The notes under the pieces: model-generated
Told to the model about the DNA's origin: nothing
Databases searched by the model: none
Seen by the model: only the letters and a program-made list of their open reading frames with translations
Translations under genes and position numbers: made by a program
Shown: positions 17,982-25,916 of the stretch, in pieces
How the letters are laid out: every line of letters starts with the position of its first letter
How positions within the stretch are numbered: position 1 is the stretch's first letter
Source: an uncultured bacterium
GTDB lineage: Bacteria; Verrucomicrobiota; Kiritimatiellia; RFP12; UBA1067
Reading direction: 5' to 3'
Length of the DNA stretch: 64,000 nucleotides
Assembly: GCA_902764415.1 (NCBI GenBank)
Contig: CACWVU010000002.1
Location: 36,696-100,695 of the forward strand

Positions 17982-18533
17982 ATGAGAGTCGAAAAGATTG
18001 CTATCCTCGAAGAGGTCGTCGCCCGCGTCAAGGACTCGGACTACTGCTTCATCATCGACCACGGCGGGGTGACCGTCGCCCAGTTCGCGAAGCTCCGCAA
18101 GGCGCTGCGCGCGCTCGACAGCCGCCTCCTGGTCGTGAAGAACACCTTCCTCGCCAAGGTCGCGAAGGAGAAGGGCTGGAGCGAAGAGGTCAATGCGATG
18201 CTCAAGGGCAACTCCGCGGTCGTCACCGGCCACGGCGAGCCCACGGCCGTCGCCAAGGCCATCATGGAGTTCGTCAAGGACTCTAACGGCAAGGCCTCCG
18301 TCAAGGGCGCCGACTACGACAGCAAGATCGTGGACGCCGCGATGGTCGAGGCGCTCTCCAAGGTTCCCGGCAAGAACGAGCTCCGCGCGACGCTGCTCAT
18401 GCTCCTCAAGGAGCCGGCGACCCGCCTCGCGCGCGTCCTCGCCGAGAAGGCGAAGAAGGGCGACGCCGCCCCTGCGCCCGCCGAGGAGAAACCGGCCGAG
18501 TCCGCTCCCGCAGAGCCGCCCGCACAGGCATAA
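17982..18533 (+). CDS. rplJ: 50S ribosomal protein L10
   Basis: 183 aa. Anchors L7/L12 dimers to the ribosome. The N-terminal RNA-binding half contains FIIDHGGVTVAQFAKLRKALR and VVKNTFLAKVA. The helical part PGKNELRATLLMLLKEPATRLARVL binds L7/L12. The last ~25 residues form an Ala/Pro/Glu-rich tail, probably disordered. The ATG at 17982 follows AAGGAGG. Confidence 0.95.
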   Translation: MRVEKIAILEEVVARVKDSDYCFIIDHGGVTVAQFAKLRKALRALDSRLLVVKNTFLAKVAKEKGWSEEVNAMLKGNSAVVTGHGEPTAVAKAIMEFVKDSNGKASVKGADYDSKIVDAAMVEALSKVPGKNELRATLLMLLKEPATRLARVLAEKAKKGDAAPAPAEEKPAESAPAEPPAQA

Positions 18534-18593
18534 ACCAAGCATTTCCTTCAGATGCAAAACGCTGAAGGTTGAACTAAAAAGGAGAAACAAAAA

Positions 18594-18962
18594 ATGACCA
18601 ACGAAGAAATCATCAAGGAGCTCTCGGGCAAGACCGTGCTCGAGATCAACGACCTCGTGAAGGCGCTCGAAGAGGCGTGGGGCGTCAGTGCCGCCGCCGC
18701 AGTCGCAGTCGCCGCCCCCGGAGCCGGCGGTGCCGCCGCTGCCGAGGAGAAGACCGAGTTCGACGTCATCCTCAAGGCCGCCGGCGCGAACAAGATCGCC
18801 GTCATCAAGGAGATCCGCGCGATCACCGGTCTCGGCCTCAAGGACGCCAAGGACATGGTCGACGGCGCGCCGAAGAAGGTCAAGGAGGCCATCGCCAAGG
18901 ACGAGGCCGACAAGATCGCCGAGCAGCTCAAGAAGGCCGGCGCCGAGGTCGAGATCAAGTAA
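18594..18962 (+). CDS. rplL: 50S ribosomal protein L7/L12
   Basis: A 122-aa stalk protein that recruits translational GTPases. An N-terminal dimerisation helix ([16 protein letters not shown]) is followed by an Ala/Gly hinge and the C-terminal domain with [28 protein letters not shown] and [11 protein letters not shown] terminator follows 28 nt later. The usual next genes rpoB and rpoC are absent. Confidence 0.97.
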   Translation: MTNEEIIKELSGKTVLEINDLVKALEEAWGVSAAAAVAVAAPGAGGAAAAEEKTEFDVILKAAGANKIAVIKEIRAITGLGLKDAKDMVDGAPKKVKEAIAKDEADKIAEQLKKAGAEVEIK

Positions 18963-18989
18963 GGTCCCGACACAGACGTCAATGCCAGG

Positions 18990-19024
18990 GAGCCGCGGCA
19001 CATTGCCGCGGCTCCTCGATTTTT
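18990..19024 (+). terminator. Rho-independent terminator after rplL
   Basis: An 11-bp perfect stem, GAGCCGCGGCA with TGCCGCGGCTC, closes a 3-nt loop. CTCGATTTTT follows at once. It separates the ribosomal operon from bamA. Confidence 0.9.
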
Positions 19025-19036
19025 CGCCGTCAAATA

Positions 19037-19045
19037 TGGTATAAT
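19037..19045 (+). promoter_or_regulatory. Extended -10 promoter of bamA, leaderless type
   Basis: TGgTATAAT ends 7 nt before the bamA ATG, with ACGCACC between. It begins 12 nt after the T-run of the terminator. No -35 is evident. Confidence 0.78.
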
Positions 19046-19052
19046 ACGCACC

Positions 19053-21470
19053 ATGAAACATCTTCTACTGTCGGTAGTGTTCCTTGCGGCGTGCGCGCAC
19101 GCCGCCAAGGTGTCGGAGGTCAAGGTCAAGGCGCTGGACGGCTTCGGTGGCGACGCGGGGTCGGTGGCGAGTCGCTGCCAGACCAAGGCGGGGGCCGAGT
19201 ACGACCCGGTCACGGTCACGCGCGACGTCAACGCGCTCAAGTCGTCCGGCGAGTTCGAGGAGATCACGGCCGACGCGGTCAAGGGCTTCTCCGGCGACAT
19301 CGACGTCGTCTTCTACGTCAAGCGCAAGGTGCGCTTCCAGGCGCCGCTGAAGGTGGACGGCAACGAGTTCTTCAGCGAGTCCAAGGTCGCCAAGGAGGCC
19401 GGTCTCAGCGACGGCGCGCTCTACGGCGAGGCGGACCTCGCCGAGGCGGCCGCGAAGGTGCGCAAGGCCTACCGCAAGAAGAACTTCGCCGACGCCAAGG
19501 TCTCGCCGGTCGTCGAGGTCGTCTCAGCCAACGACGCGAAGATCACCTTCGTCGTCGACGAGGGCGTGCGCCGCAAGGTGCGGGAGTTCGTGTTCGACGG
19601 CGCCGAGCACGCGGTCAAGCCCGGGTTCCTGCGCGCCATCGCGCCCAACCCCGAGTACGACAACGGCGAGTTTCCGGTCGCCGAGCTCAGGGAGGCGATC
19701 AGCGACTACCCGTGGTGGAACCCGGTCGGCTGGTTCGCCGACGAGCCGGTCTCGCGCGACCAGCTGGCGCAGTGCTGCGACAAGCTCGCCGAGGTCTACC
19801 GCAACCACGGCTATCTCGACGCCGCGGTGACCGGGCCCGAGGAGGTCGAGGTCGAGGGCGACCTCAAGGACATCGTCTTCAAGGTGAAGGAGGGGCCGCA
19901 GTACAAGGTCGGCCGCGTCTCCGTCGCCGGGCTCACGCGCTACCGCGAGGACGCGGTGATCGCGGCGAGCGACGTGCCCGAGGAGGGCGTGGTCGCCGGC
20001 AGGAAGATGCTCGACGACGCGGCGCAGCGGGTTAAGGTGGCGGTCGGGTCGGGCGACTCCGGCCTTGCCGACACCAGGGTCGAGGCGCGCCACATCCCGT
20101 CGGAGGTGGATCCGTCGACGGTTGACATCGTCTTCCAGGTGACCGAGGGCGTGCCGGTCAGGATCAACGAGGTGAAGATCCGCGGCAACGACTACACCAA
20201 GGACAAGGTGATCCGCCGCGAGATCAGCCTCGGGCCGGGCGACCGCATGCTCGAGGACCACGCGGAGCGCTCCAAGAAGCGCCTCGAGAACCTCGACTAC
20301 TTCTCCCGCGTCGGCTACTACCTCGAGAAGACCGACCTCGGCAAGGACGAGAACGGCGCGGAGTACCGCAACCTGGTCTACGAGGTGGAGGAGAAGAACA
20401 CCGGCTCGTTCATGGTCGGCATCGGCGCGAGCTCGGTCGACTCGGTCTACGTCTCGGCCGAGGTCAACCAGAACAACTTCGACCTCTTCGCGCCGGGCAA
20501 GTTCTTCCGCGGCGGCGGGCAGAAGGGCCGCGCCTACATCGCCTGGGGCCCGCGCTACCAGAGCGCCGAGCTCGGCATCGTCGAGCCCTACCTCTTCGGG
20601 CGGATGCTGGAGCTCTCGGTGGACGCCTACCGGCGCATGCGCTGGTACGACGAGTACAACCTCTACCGCAGCGGCGCGAACGCCTCGCTCGCCTACCCGG
20701 TCAAGTTCTGGCCGACCTGGAACCCGTTCGGCCGGCTCGGCATCGGGCTCTCCGGCGAATACATCCAGTTCGACGACGTGGAGTGGGGCTACTTCTACGA
20801 CAAGTCCGGCAAGAGGGTCTCGTTCTGGCAGGAGGAGCGCGAGTACGACGATGCGATCGAACCGGTGGTGCACCTCTTCTGGACGCGCGACACCCGCGAC
20901 AGCTTCCGCATGCCGACGACCGGATACCGCACCCGCCTCTTCGCCGACGTCGCGCCGGCCGGCGACAACAAGTACTGGCGGCTCGGCCTCAGCCACCGCA
21001 GCTACTTCCAGACCTGGAAGCGCTACGGCCATGTGTTCATGGTCGGCTTGCGGGCGGAGACGATCGACGCGATCAGCGACGAGGTGCCGATCTACAACCG
21101 TATGTTCCTCGGCGGTCCCAAGTCCATCCGCGGCATCGAGTACCGCAACGTCGCGCCGATGGTGAGCCGCTCGCCATTCGTCGCGTGGGACGCCTCCCCC
21201 TGGGGCGGCCAGTCGCTCTTCTGCATGAACTTCGAGTACACCATCCCGATCGTCAAGATGTTCCGCTTCGCGGTATTCAGCGACCTCGGCGGCGTCGGCG
21301 TGGACGAGTTCGACTTCAACTTCAGCGACACCTTCGCCTGGACGGTCGGCCTCGGCCTGCGCCTCGACATCCCGATGTTCCCGATCCGCCTCGACTTCGC
21401 CACGCCGGTCAAGAAGCCGGACTGGGCCGAGAAGGAGGCGTTCTCGTTCACCATCGGCTACGATTTCTAA
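19053..21470 (+). CDS. bamA: Outer membrane protein assembly factor BamA
   Basis: An 805-aa essential Omp85 insertase of outer-membrane beta-barrels. A signal peptide (1-18) is followed by POTRA repeats over ~20-420; the later ones contain VKIRGNDYTKDKVIRREISL and a VAGLTRYRED turn. The C-terminal barrel includes FLGGPKSIRGIEYR, the conserved lid-loop motif region, and ends with the terminal Phe of outer-membrane barrels (FTIGYDF). It is followed 14 nt later by skp and then lpxD, the classic envelope-biogenesis order. Its mRNA is predicted to be leaderless. Confidence 0.95.
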   Translation: MKHLLLSVVFLAACAHAAKVSEVKVKALDGFGGDAGSVASRCQTKAGAEYDPVTVTRDVNALKSSGEFEEITADAVKGFSGDIDVVFYVKRKVRFQAPLKVDGNEFFSESKVAKEAGLSDGALYGEADLAEAAAKVRKAYRKKNFADAKVSPVVEVVSANDAKITFVVDEGVRRKVREFVFDGAEHAVKPGFLRAIAPNPEYDNGEFPVAELREAISDYPWWNPVGWFADEPVSRDQLAQCCDKLAEVYRNHGYLDAAVTGPEEVEVEGDLKDIVFKVKEGPQYKVGRVSVAGLTRYREDAVIAASDVPEEGVVAGRKMLDDAAQRVKVAVGSGDSGLADTRVEARHIPSEVDPSTVDIVFQVTEGVPVRINEVKIRGNDYTKDKVIRREISLGPGDRMLEDHAERSKKRLENLDYFSRVGYYLEKTDLGKDENGAEYRNLVYEVEEKNTGSFMVGIGASSVDSVYVSAEVNQNNFDLFAPGKFFRGGGQKGRAYIAWGPRYQSAELGIVEPYLFGRMLELSVDAYRRMRWYDEYNLYRSGANASLAYPVKFWPTWNPFGRLGIGLSGEYIQFDDVEWGYFYDKSGKRVSFWQEEREYDDAIEPVVHLFWTRDTRDSFRMPTTGYRTRLFADVAPAGDNKYWRLGLSHRSYFQTWKRYGHVFMVGLRAETIDAISDEVPIYNRMFLGGPKSIRGIEYRNVAPMVSRSPFVAWDASPWGGQSLFCMNFEYTIPIVKMFRFAVFSDLGGVGVDEFDFNFSDTFAWTVGLGLRLDIPMFPIRLDFATPVKKPDWAEKEAFSFTIGYDF

Positions 21471-21484
21471 GACAAGGAGGCATA

Positions 21485-22045
21485 ATGAAGCAACTCATCA
21501 TCGCCGCCGCGCTCGCCGCGGCGCTCGCCGCCGGAGCGGAGACAAAGGTCGGCACCGTCGACCTCATGCTGCTCGTGCGCAACCACCCCGACTACGAGCG
21601 GAACAAGACCTTCCTCTCCGACAAGGACAAGGACGGCCAGAAGAAGCTCGACGAAATCAAGAAGGAGGGCGACGAGCTCCAGGACGAGGGCAAGAAGCTC
21701 GCCGAGCAGTTCCGCAATCCGATGCTCGCCGAGAAGGCGAAGGCGGACCTCGAGCGCCAGCTCCTCGACATCCAGCAGCGGCTGGCGAAGATCGAGCAGA
21801 GCTACCGCGCCGAGGCGATGCGCATCCGCCAGGAGCTGCAGGAGGACGAGGCTCGGATGCTCAAGTCCACCACCACCGACCTGCGCCGCCGCATCGAGAA
21901 GTTCGCCGAGAAGGGCGGCTACGACCTCATCCTCGACAAGAACGCAGCCCCCTACTCGCGCAAGGCCTTCGACGTGACCGACGATCTGCTCAAGGACATG
22001 GGCGTCGAGCCCGCGAACGCGAAGGGCCGCGATGAGGGCAAGTGA
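21485..22045 (+). CDS. skp: Periplasmic chaperone Skp/OmpH family
   Basis: 186 aa. Holds unfolded outer-membrane proteins in the periplasm. It has a signal peptide (1-19, ending AAGAE), then KVGTVDLMLLVRNHPDY and a long charged coiled-coil arm (~35-130). The closing segment GGYDLILDKNAAPYS is typical of the family. A strong AAGGAGG site precedes the ATG. It sits between bamA and lpxD and overlaps lpxD by 14 nt. Confidence 0.93.
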   Translation: MKQLIIAAALAAALAAGAETKVGTVDLMLLVRNHPDYERNKTFLSDKDKDGQKKLDEIKKEGDELQDEGKKLAEQFRNPMLAEKAKADLERQLLDIQQRLAKIEQSYRAEAMRIRQELQEDEARMLKSTTTDLRRRIEKFAEKGGYDLILDKNAAPYSRKAFDVTDDLLKDMGVEPANAKGRDEGK

Positions 22046-23069
22046 GGTCGCCGCCGCCGTCGGCGGCACGCTCGAGGGCGAGGACGTCGACATAACCGCC
22101 TGCGCCGGGCTCGAGGAGGCGCGGAAGGGCGACCTGAGCTTCTGCAAGGACCCGAAGCACGTCGCGCTGGTGGAGGGGACGCTGGCCTCCGCGGTGCTGC
22201 TGCCGCCGGACTGGAGCCGCGGCGCGCCCTGCTCGGTCATCCGCGTGGCCGACCCCGACCACGCCTGCATGGCCGCCGCGAAGCTGCTCGCCGCGCCGGA
22301 GCCGAAGCGCGAGCCCGGCATCCACCCGACCGCGCTCGTCGACCCGTCGGCCAAGATCGGCGCCGGCGTCCACATCGGCCCCTTCACCGTGGTCGAGAAG
22401 GGCGCGGTGATCGGCGACCGCGCCGTCGTCGAGGCCCAGGTGTTCGTCGGCGAAGGCTGCCGCATCGGCTGCGGCACCCACATCTACCCGCAGGTCACGC
22501 TCCGCGAGGGGACGATCGTCGGCGCCGACTGCATCCTCCACTGCGGCGTGCGCCTTGGCGGCGACGGCTACGGCTTCGTCAACATGCGCCGCGAGGACGG
22601 ATCGATCTCCATCGAGAAGATCCCCCAGCTCGGCATCGTGGAGATCGGCGACGGCGTGGAGATCGGCTCCAACACCACCGTCGACCGCGCGCGCATCGGC
22701 CGCACCTACATCGGTCCCATGACCAAGATCGACAACCTGGTGCAGATCGGCCACAACGTGAAGATCAAGGGATATTCAGGCCTCATCGCCCAGTCGGGCG
22801 TGGCCGGCTCCACCGAGATCGGCTACGGCTGCCTCATCTGGGCGCAGGCAGGCATCTCCGGCCACATCAAGATCGCGGACGGCGTGCAGGTCGGCCCCCA
22901 GGCCGGCGTGCCGCAGTCGCTCGACGGCACCCAGAAGTACGTGATCGGCTCGCCCGCGATGTCGCTCCGGGACGTGGCCGCGATCTCGCTCGCGCCGAAG
23001 ATGATCCAGAAGCTCAGGCTCGAGATTAAGGCGATAAAGGAGGCCTTGGCGGCCGGTCGCCATGGCTGA
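22032..23069 (+). CDS. lpxD: UDP-3-O-(3-hydroxyacyl)glucosamine N-acyltransferase
   Basis: 345 aa. Adds the amide-linked hydroxyacyl chain in lipid A synthesis. The N-terminal uridine-binding domain is followed by a left-handed hexapeptide helix (~95-310) with repeats such as IGAGVHIGPF and the catalytic-His context QIGHNVKIKG. GGDGYGF is diagnostic. Its presence shows an LPS- or LOS-type outer membrane. It overlaps both neighbours. Confidence 0.95.
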   Translation: MRASEVAAAVGGTLEGEDVDITACAGLEEARKGDLSFCKDPKHVALVEGTLASAVLLPPDWSRGAPCSVIRVADPDHACMAAAKLLAAPEPKREPGIHPTALVDPSAKIGAGVHIGPFTVVEKGAVIGDRAVVEAQVFVGEGCRIGCGTHIYPQVTLREGTIVGADCILHCGVRLGGDGYGFVNMRREDGSISIEKIPQLGIVEIGDGVEIGSNTTVDRARIGRTYIGPMTKIDNLVQIGHNVKIKGYSGLIAQSGVAGSTEIGYGCLIWAQAGISGHIKIADGVQVGPQAGVPQSLDGTQKYVIGSPAMSLRDVAAISLAPKMIQKLRLEIKAIKEALAAGRHG

Positions 23070-23757
23070 GGTCCTGCTGGTCGAGGACGAGCGCATATTG
23101 CGCACCCACTATGCCGCCATTTTTGAGCGCGAGGGGTTTTCGGTCCGCGCGGTGAAGGACGGCGAGGCCGCGCTCGCGGCGTTCGCTGGAAAGCGCCCCG
23201 ACGTCGCCGTCCTCGACCTCGACCTGCCCAAGGTGAGCGGCTTCCGCGTCTGCGAGGAGTTCCGCCGCGCCGCGCCGGCGATGCCGATTGTCGTACTCAC
23301 CGCCAACGACTCGGACGTCAACGAGGTGCGTTCGCTGGGGCTGGGGGCGGACGACTTCTGCTCCAAGACGGAGCCGGAGAACGTAATCGTCGCGCACATC
23401 CGCCGCGCCGCCGCCCGTGCCGAGTCAACTGCGGCCGCGTCGGCGCCGCCGCCAGACGCGATGCCGGCGGTGGTCAAGCTTGGCCGGACCGAGATTGACA
23501 CCGCCACCCTGGTCGTCGACCGCGGCGACGGCGCCGACCGCCTCACCGGCGGCGAGTGGGAGGTGTTCCGGCAGCTCTGGAAGGCGAACGGACGCCCGCT
23601 GAGTCCCGAGGAGCTGCTCGACGCGCTGCGCGAGCGCGGCGCACCCTGCGACATCTCGGTTCTCTATGTCTACATCTCGGGGCTGCGCCGCAAGCTGGGT
23701 TCCGCCGGGGAGCTAATTACCAGCCAGCGGCGCGTAGGCTACCGGCTCATACGCTGA
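23062..23757 (+). CDS. OmpR-family response regulator, orphan
   Basis: A 231-aa two-domain regulator. The receiver domain has the acidic pair in VEDER, the phospho-acceptor Asp in VLDLDLPK, the Thr in VLTAND and a Lys in CSKTE, although the usual Lys-Pro pair is Lys-Thr here. The C-terminal winged helix ends with the typical ISVLYVYISGLRRKLG and RVGYRLIR. No histidine kinase lies nearby, so the signal is unknown. It overlaps lpxD by 8 nt, hinting at an envelope-related role. Confidence 0.9.
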   Translation: MAEVLLVEDERILRTHYAAIFEREGFSVRAVKDGEAALAAFAGKRPDVAVLDLDLPKVSGFRVCEEFRRAAPAMPIVVLTANDSDVNEVRSLGLGADDFCSKTEPENVIVAHIRRAAARAESTAAASAPPPDAMPAVVKLGRTEIDTATLVVDRGDGADRLTGGEWEVFRQLWKANGRPLSPEELLDALRERGAPCDISVLYVYISGLRRKLGSAGELITSQRRVGYRLIR

Positions 23758-23786
23758 AGGCGACAGGTCCGCCGGGGAGGGAAGAT

Positions 23787-25739
23787 ATGGTCACGGCAAT
23801 CCTTGCGACAGCGCTTTCGTTCGTCGATCCGATGATCGGCACCGAGGGCACCGGCAGTGAATACGGCGGCATGACGCCGATGACGGGCGTGCCGTTCGGC
23901 TCGATGCACGTCATTCCGGTGACGCGCACCAACGCAGTCGGCCGCACCTGGTTCAACGCGCTCGACAAGGAGCTCCTCGGCTTCGTCCTGTCGCGCCAGC
24001 CAGCCATCTGGATGGGCGAGTTCGGTGCGGTGCCGATTTGGCTGGAGAAGCCGCTTCCGATCGAGTCGGTCGACGCGCACCCGTGGCGCACGGTCGTGAA
24101 GGCCGGCGGCAGGACCTACGAACTCGCCGCGCTCTCGCACGCGGCCGTCATCCGCTCCGACGACCCGACCTTGGGCGTGGCGCTCGCGGATGCGGGCTCC
24201 ACCAGCGCGCGCACCTGCCGCGTGTCGATGAAGTCCATCCCCAACTTCCGCTGCCACTGGGCGAAGCGCACCGCCGCGCGCGCCGACGGCCGCCGCGAAG
24301 TCGCCGTGGGGGTCTCGCTGATCCGGCCGGAAAACGCGGCCGCGGCGGCCGGATATGCCGCGACGCTGGGGCTGGACGGCTGCGCCGCCGTCGCGCGTCT
24401 GGAGTGGGAGCGGCTCTTCTCGCGGGTGGAGATCGACGCTACGGACCGGGTCAAGCGCATCTTCTACACCGGGCTCTACCACGCGCTCCTCTACCCCCGC
24501 AAGCTCTCGGAGCGGGGCGGCGAGTACTATTCCGCCGTCGACGACAAGGTGCACGTCGGCCCTGGCTACAGCTGCTTCTCGCTCTGGGACACCTACCGCA
24601 GCGAGCATCCGCTGCTGACGCTCATCGCGCCTGACTACGCCGGCGAGATGTACCAGTCGCTCGTCGACATGTACAAGTGGGGCGGGTGGCTGCCGATCTG
24701 GCCGAACCCCGGCTATACCGGCGTCATGATCGGCGACCCCGCGGCGATCGTCCTTTCCGAGGCGTACGTGAAGGGCGTGAAGGGCTTCGACGCCGAGGCG
24801 GCGTTCGCGGCGTGCCTCAAGAACGCGGACGTTCCGCAGCCCGACGACGCGCAGCGCACCTGGCTGGACGTGGGCAAGGACGAGCCCGGGAGCCCTGAGA
24901 CGCGCGGCGGGCTCACCTGGTACCTCTCGCACGGGTACGTCGCGTACGACCAGACGGTGGAGTCGGTCTCGCGGACGCTCGACTACTCGCTCGCGGACGC
25001 TTCGATCGCGAAGTTCGCGGCGGCGCTGGGCCGGACGGACGAGGCGCGGCGCTTCGCGGCGCGCGCCAAGAACTACACCAACCTCTGGTGCGCGGCGGAG
25101 AAGTGCTTCCTGCCGAAGACGTCCGACGGCAAGTGGGGCGACCCATCCACGTCCACCTGGGAGAACCACCCCTACACCGAGACCAACGAGCGCTCGGCGC
25201 GCTGGTGCGTGCCGCACGACGTCGACGGGCTCGTCGCGCTGATGGGCGGTCCGGACGAGTTCGAGCGCGAGCTCGACAAGTTCTTCGAGACCGACTTCTA
25301 CAAGACCGACACGGTCGGCAACTCGTCCGTCCACGGCAACGAGACCTGCCACCACATCGCCTACCTCTACAACCGCATCGGCAGGTACGACAAGACCTGC
25401 CGCCGCGTCCACGACATCCTCACCCGCTGCTACTCCGACAGCCGCCGCGGCTTCGACGGCAACGAGGACTGCGGGGCGATGAGCTCGTGGTACATCCTCT
25501 CCGCGCTCGGCATCTATCCGCTCGACCCGGCGTCGGGCGAGTACGAGCTCGGCTCTCCGCTCGTGGACCGTGCGCGGATCGACATCGCCGGGCGCAGGCT
25601 CGTCATCACCGTACGCCGGCACCGTCCCGGCGCCTGGCGGACCGTCCGCGCGTCGTTCAACGGGCGCGAGCTCGCCAACCGCCGCGTCGCCCATGCCGAC
25701 CTCGCCGCCGGAGGAGAGCTCGTCTTCGAACAGGAATAG
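23787..25739 (+). CDS. GH92 alpha-mannosidase family enzyme
   Basis: About 650 aa. GH92 enzymes are Ca2+-dependent exo-alpha-mannosidases that trim mannose from N-glycans and related polymers. Diagnostic blocks are VDPMIGTEGTG, SLWDTYRSEHPLLTLI, GGWLPIWPNPGYTGVMIGD, the catalytic-acid region GNETCHHIAYLYN, and EDCGAMSSWYILSALGIYP. The N-terminal beta-sandwich is shorter than in ~750-aa relatives. The leader MVTAILATALSFVDP is only weakly signal-like. The ATG at 23787 follows GGGGAGGGA and was preferred over an open frame extending into the regulator gene. Confidence 0.92.
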   Translation: MVTAILATALSFVDPMIGTEGTGSEYGGMTPMTGVPFGSMHVIPVTRTNAVGRTWFNALDKELLGFVLSRQPAIWMGEFGAVPIWLEKPLPIESVDAHPWRTVVKAGGRTYELAALSHAAVIRSDDPTLGVALADAGSTSARTCRVSMKSIPNFRCHWAKRTAARADGRREVAVGVSLIRPENAAAAAGYAATLGLDGCAAVARLEWERLFSRVEIDATDRVKRIFYTGLYHALLYPRKLSERGGEYYSAVDDKVHVGPGYSCFSLWDTYRSEHPLLTLIAPDYAGEMYQSLVDMYKWGGWLPIWPNPGYTGVMIGDPAAIVLSEAYVKGVKGFDAEAAFAACLKNADVPQPDDAQRTWLDVGKDEPGSPETRGGLTWYLSHGYVAYDQTVESVSRTLDYSLADASIAKFAAALGRTDEARRFAARAKNYTNLWCAAEKCFLPKTSDGKWGDPSTSTWENHPYTETNERSARWCVPHDVDGLVALMGGPDEFERELDKFFETDFYKTDTVGNSSVHGNETCHHIAYLYNRIGRYDKTCRRVHDILTRCYSDSRRGFDGNEDCGAMSSWYILSALGIYPLDPASGEYELGSPLVDRARIDIAGRRLVITVRRHRPGAWRTVRASFNGRELANRRVAHADLAAGGELVFEQE

Positions 25740-25902
25740 GGGCGAGTCGTGTAACTCAATACTTTGTGCACTCCGCGCTGATGCCGACGAAGGCCTTCAA
25801 ACTGCGCTGAGCGGCGTGCCCGGCGTCCTTGTCGGCTGATGCTGTCCAGACTTTTCCAAATATGAGCGGATTTTTTCTTTTCACCTTTTCCCGGCGAAGT
25901 GG

Positions 25903-25908
25903 TAATAG
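25903..25908 (+). promoter_or_regulatory. Possible -10 of the sigma-factor fusion gene
   Basis: TAATAG in GTGGTAATAGGATGACGT ends 8 nt before the ATG at 25917, a layout like the leaderless promoters in this window but with a poorer box. The preceding 160 bases contain no other recognisable signal. Confidence 0.35.
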
Positions 25909-25916
25909 GATGACGT

